Part shown: piece by piece, positions 6,014 through 6,509 of the stretch | Layout of the letters: each line of letters opens with the position of its first letter | How positions within the stretch are numbered: position 1 is the stretch's first letter | Origin: an uncultured Flammeovirgaceae bacterium | GTDB lineage: Bacteria; Bacteroidota; Bacteroidia; Cytophagales; Cyclobacteriaceae | DNA: 6,509 bases | Direction: 5' to 3' | Assembly (NCBI GenBank): GCA_937138955.1 | Contig: CAKZPJ010000608.1 | Span: 1-6,509, forward strand | Translations under genes and position numbers: made by a program | Notes under the pieces: generated by a model | What the model was told of the DNA's origin: nothing | The model's input: the letters and a program-made list of their open reading frames with translations, nothing else | The model's database searches: none

Positions 6014-6509
6014 ATGAGTCAGAAACCTCTACGCATCATTTTCATGGGCACTCCCGAGTTTGCGGTTTCCTCACTACAAATTCTGGTAGAAAATCAATAT
6101 CATGTGGTAGCGGGCATCACTGCGCCGGATAGACCTCAAGGGCGAGGGAAAAAAATAAAATTTTCTCCGGTGAAGGAATACGCGCTAACGCAAAATATTC
6201 CAGTACTTCAACCTACCAACCTGAAAGACTCTGATTTTCTAGAGGAGCTGAAAAGTTATCAAGCCGACCTGCAGGTAGTAGTGGCTTTCCGAATGCTACC
6301 CGAGGTAGTTTGGAATATGCCGACGAAGGGAACATTTAATCTTCATGCATCTTATTTACCGCAGTACCGAGGAGCGGCTCCAATCAATTGGGCGGTGATT
6401 AATGGAGAGGCCGAAACTGGAGTAACAACCTTTATGATCCGCCACGAGATTGATACTGGCAATATTCTGTTTCAGGAGAAAGAACCTATTCATCCGAACG
6501 ACACTGCCG
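6014..6509 (+). CDS. fmt: Methionyl-tRNA formyltransferase (partial, C-terminus beyond window)
   Basis: Cytosolic enzyme that transfers a formyl group from 10-formyltetrahydrofolate to the amino group of methionyl-tRNA(fMet), making the initiator tRNA for translation. The first 165 residues of an expected 300-315 are present, covering most of the N-terminal catalytic domain. Visible motifs: RIIFMGTPEFAV (7-18), the tRNA-contacting loop PDRPQGRGKK (38-47), VVVAFRMLP (88-96), and the formyl-transfer signature FNLHASYLPQYRGAAPINW (108-126) with N109 and H111, plus IDTGNI (146-151) with D147. These correspond to the catalytic Asn, His and Asp of the E. coli enzyme. The hinge and C-terminal OB-like tRNA-binding domain lie outside. 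The start is the ATG at 6014, 62 bp after the DUF6756-like stop; no clear promoter or terminator was seen between them. Confidence 0.96.
   Translation, partial: MSQKPLRIIFMGTPEFAVSSLQILVENQYHVVAGITAPDRPQGRGKKIKFSPVKEYALTQNIPVLQPTNLKDSDFLEELKSYQADLQVVVAFRMLPEVVWNMPTKGTFNLHASYLPQYRGAAPINWAVINGEAETGVTTFMIRHEIDTGNILFQEKEPIHPNDTA

Overview
The window most likely comes from a member of the Bacteroidota, probably a marine Cytophagales-type organism. GC is moderate. Start sites lack clear Shine-Dalgarno sequences, several upstream regions fit the Bacteroidota TTG/TAnnTTTG promoter pattern, and the gene set includes a lone LolC/E-like permease and a NamZ (DUF1343) lipoprotein. The lineage is inferred from style and gene content, not from a marker gene.

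Layout from left to right: (1) the 5' part of cysQ (3'-phosphoadenosine phosphatase family) on the minus strand, cut by the window edge. (2) Divergent from it, a 175-residue two-domain protein of unknown function on the plus strand. (3) A minus-strand GmhB-like HAD phosphatase whose zinc-binding cysteines are missing and whose C-terminal loop carries three degenerate copies of a 21-bp repeat. (4) Divergent from that, a DPM1-like polyprenol-phosphate mannosyltransferase that starts with TTG. (5) A convergent minus-strand LolC/LolE-family permease whose 3' end overlaps the glycosyltransferase by 17 bp. (6) A 192-bp divergent spacer holding an imperfect palindrome. (7) A NamZ-type exo-beta-N-acetylmuramidase with a lipoprotein-like signal. 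(8) A small AT-rich gene resembling DUF6756, which has lost a usable start codon. (9) The 5' two thirds or so of fmt (methionyl-tRNA formyltransferase), cut by the right edge.

Most of this is chromosomal housekeeping. The glycosyltransferase, the permease and NamZ all act on the cell envelope (lipid-linked sugar donor, lipoprotein transport, muropeptide recycling), but strands alternate and they do not form one operon. No defence system, mobile element, CRISPR array or RNA gene is visible. The parts most worth a second look are the start-less DUF6756-like gene between namZ and fmt, the repeat inside the HAD phosphatase together with its missing zinc ligands, the uncharacterised two-domain protein, and the palindrome upstream of namZ.
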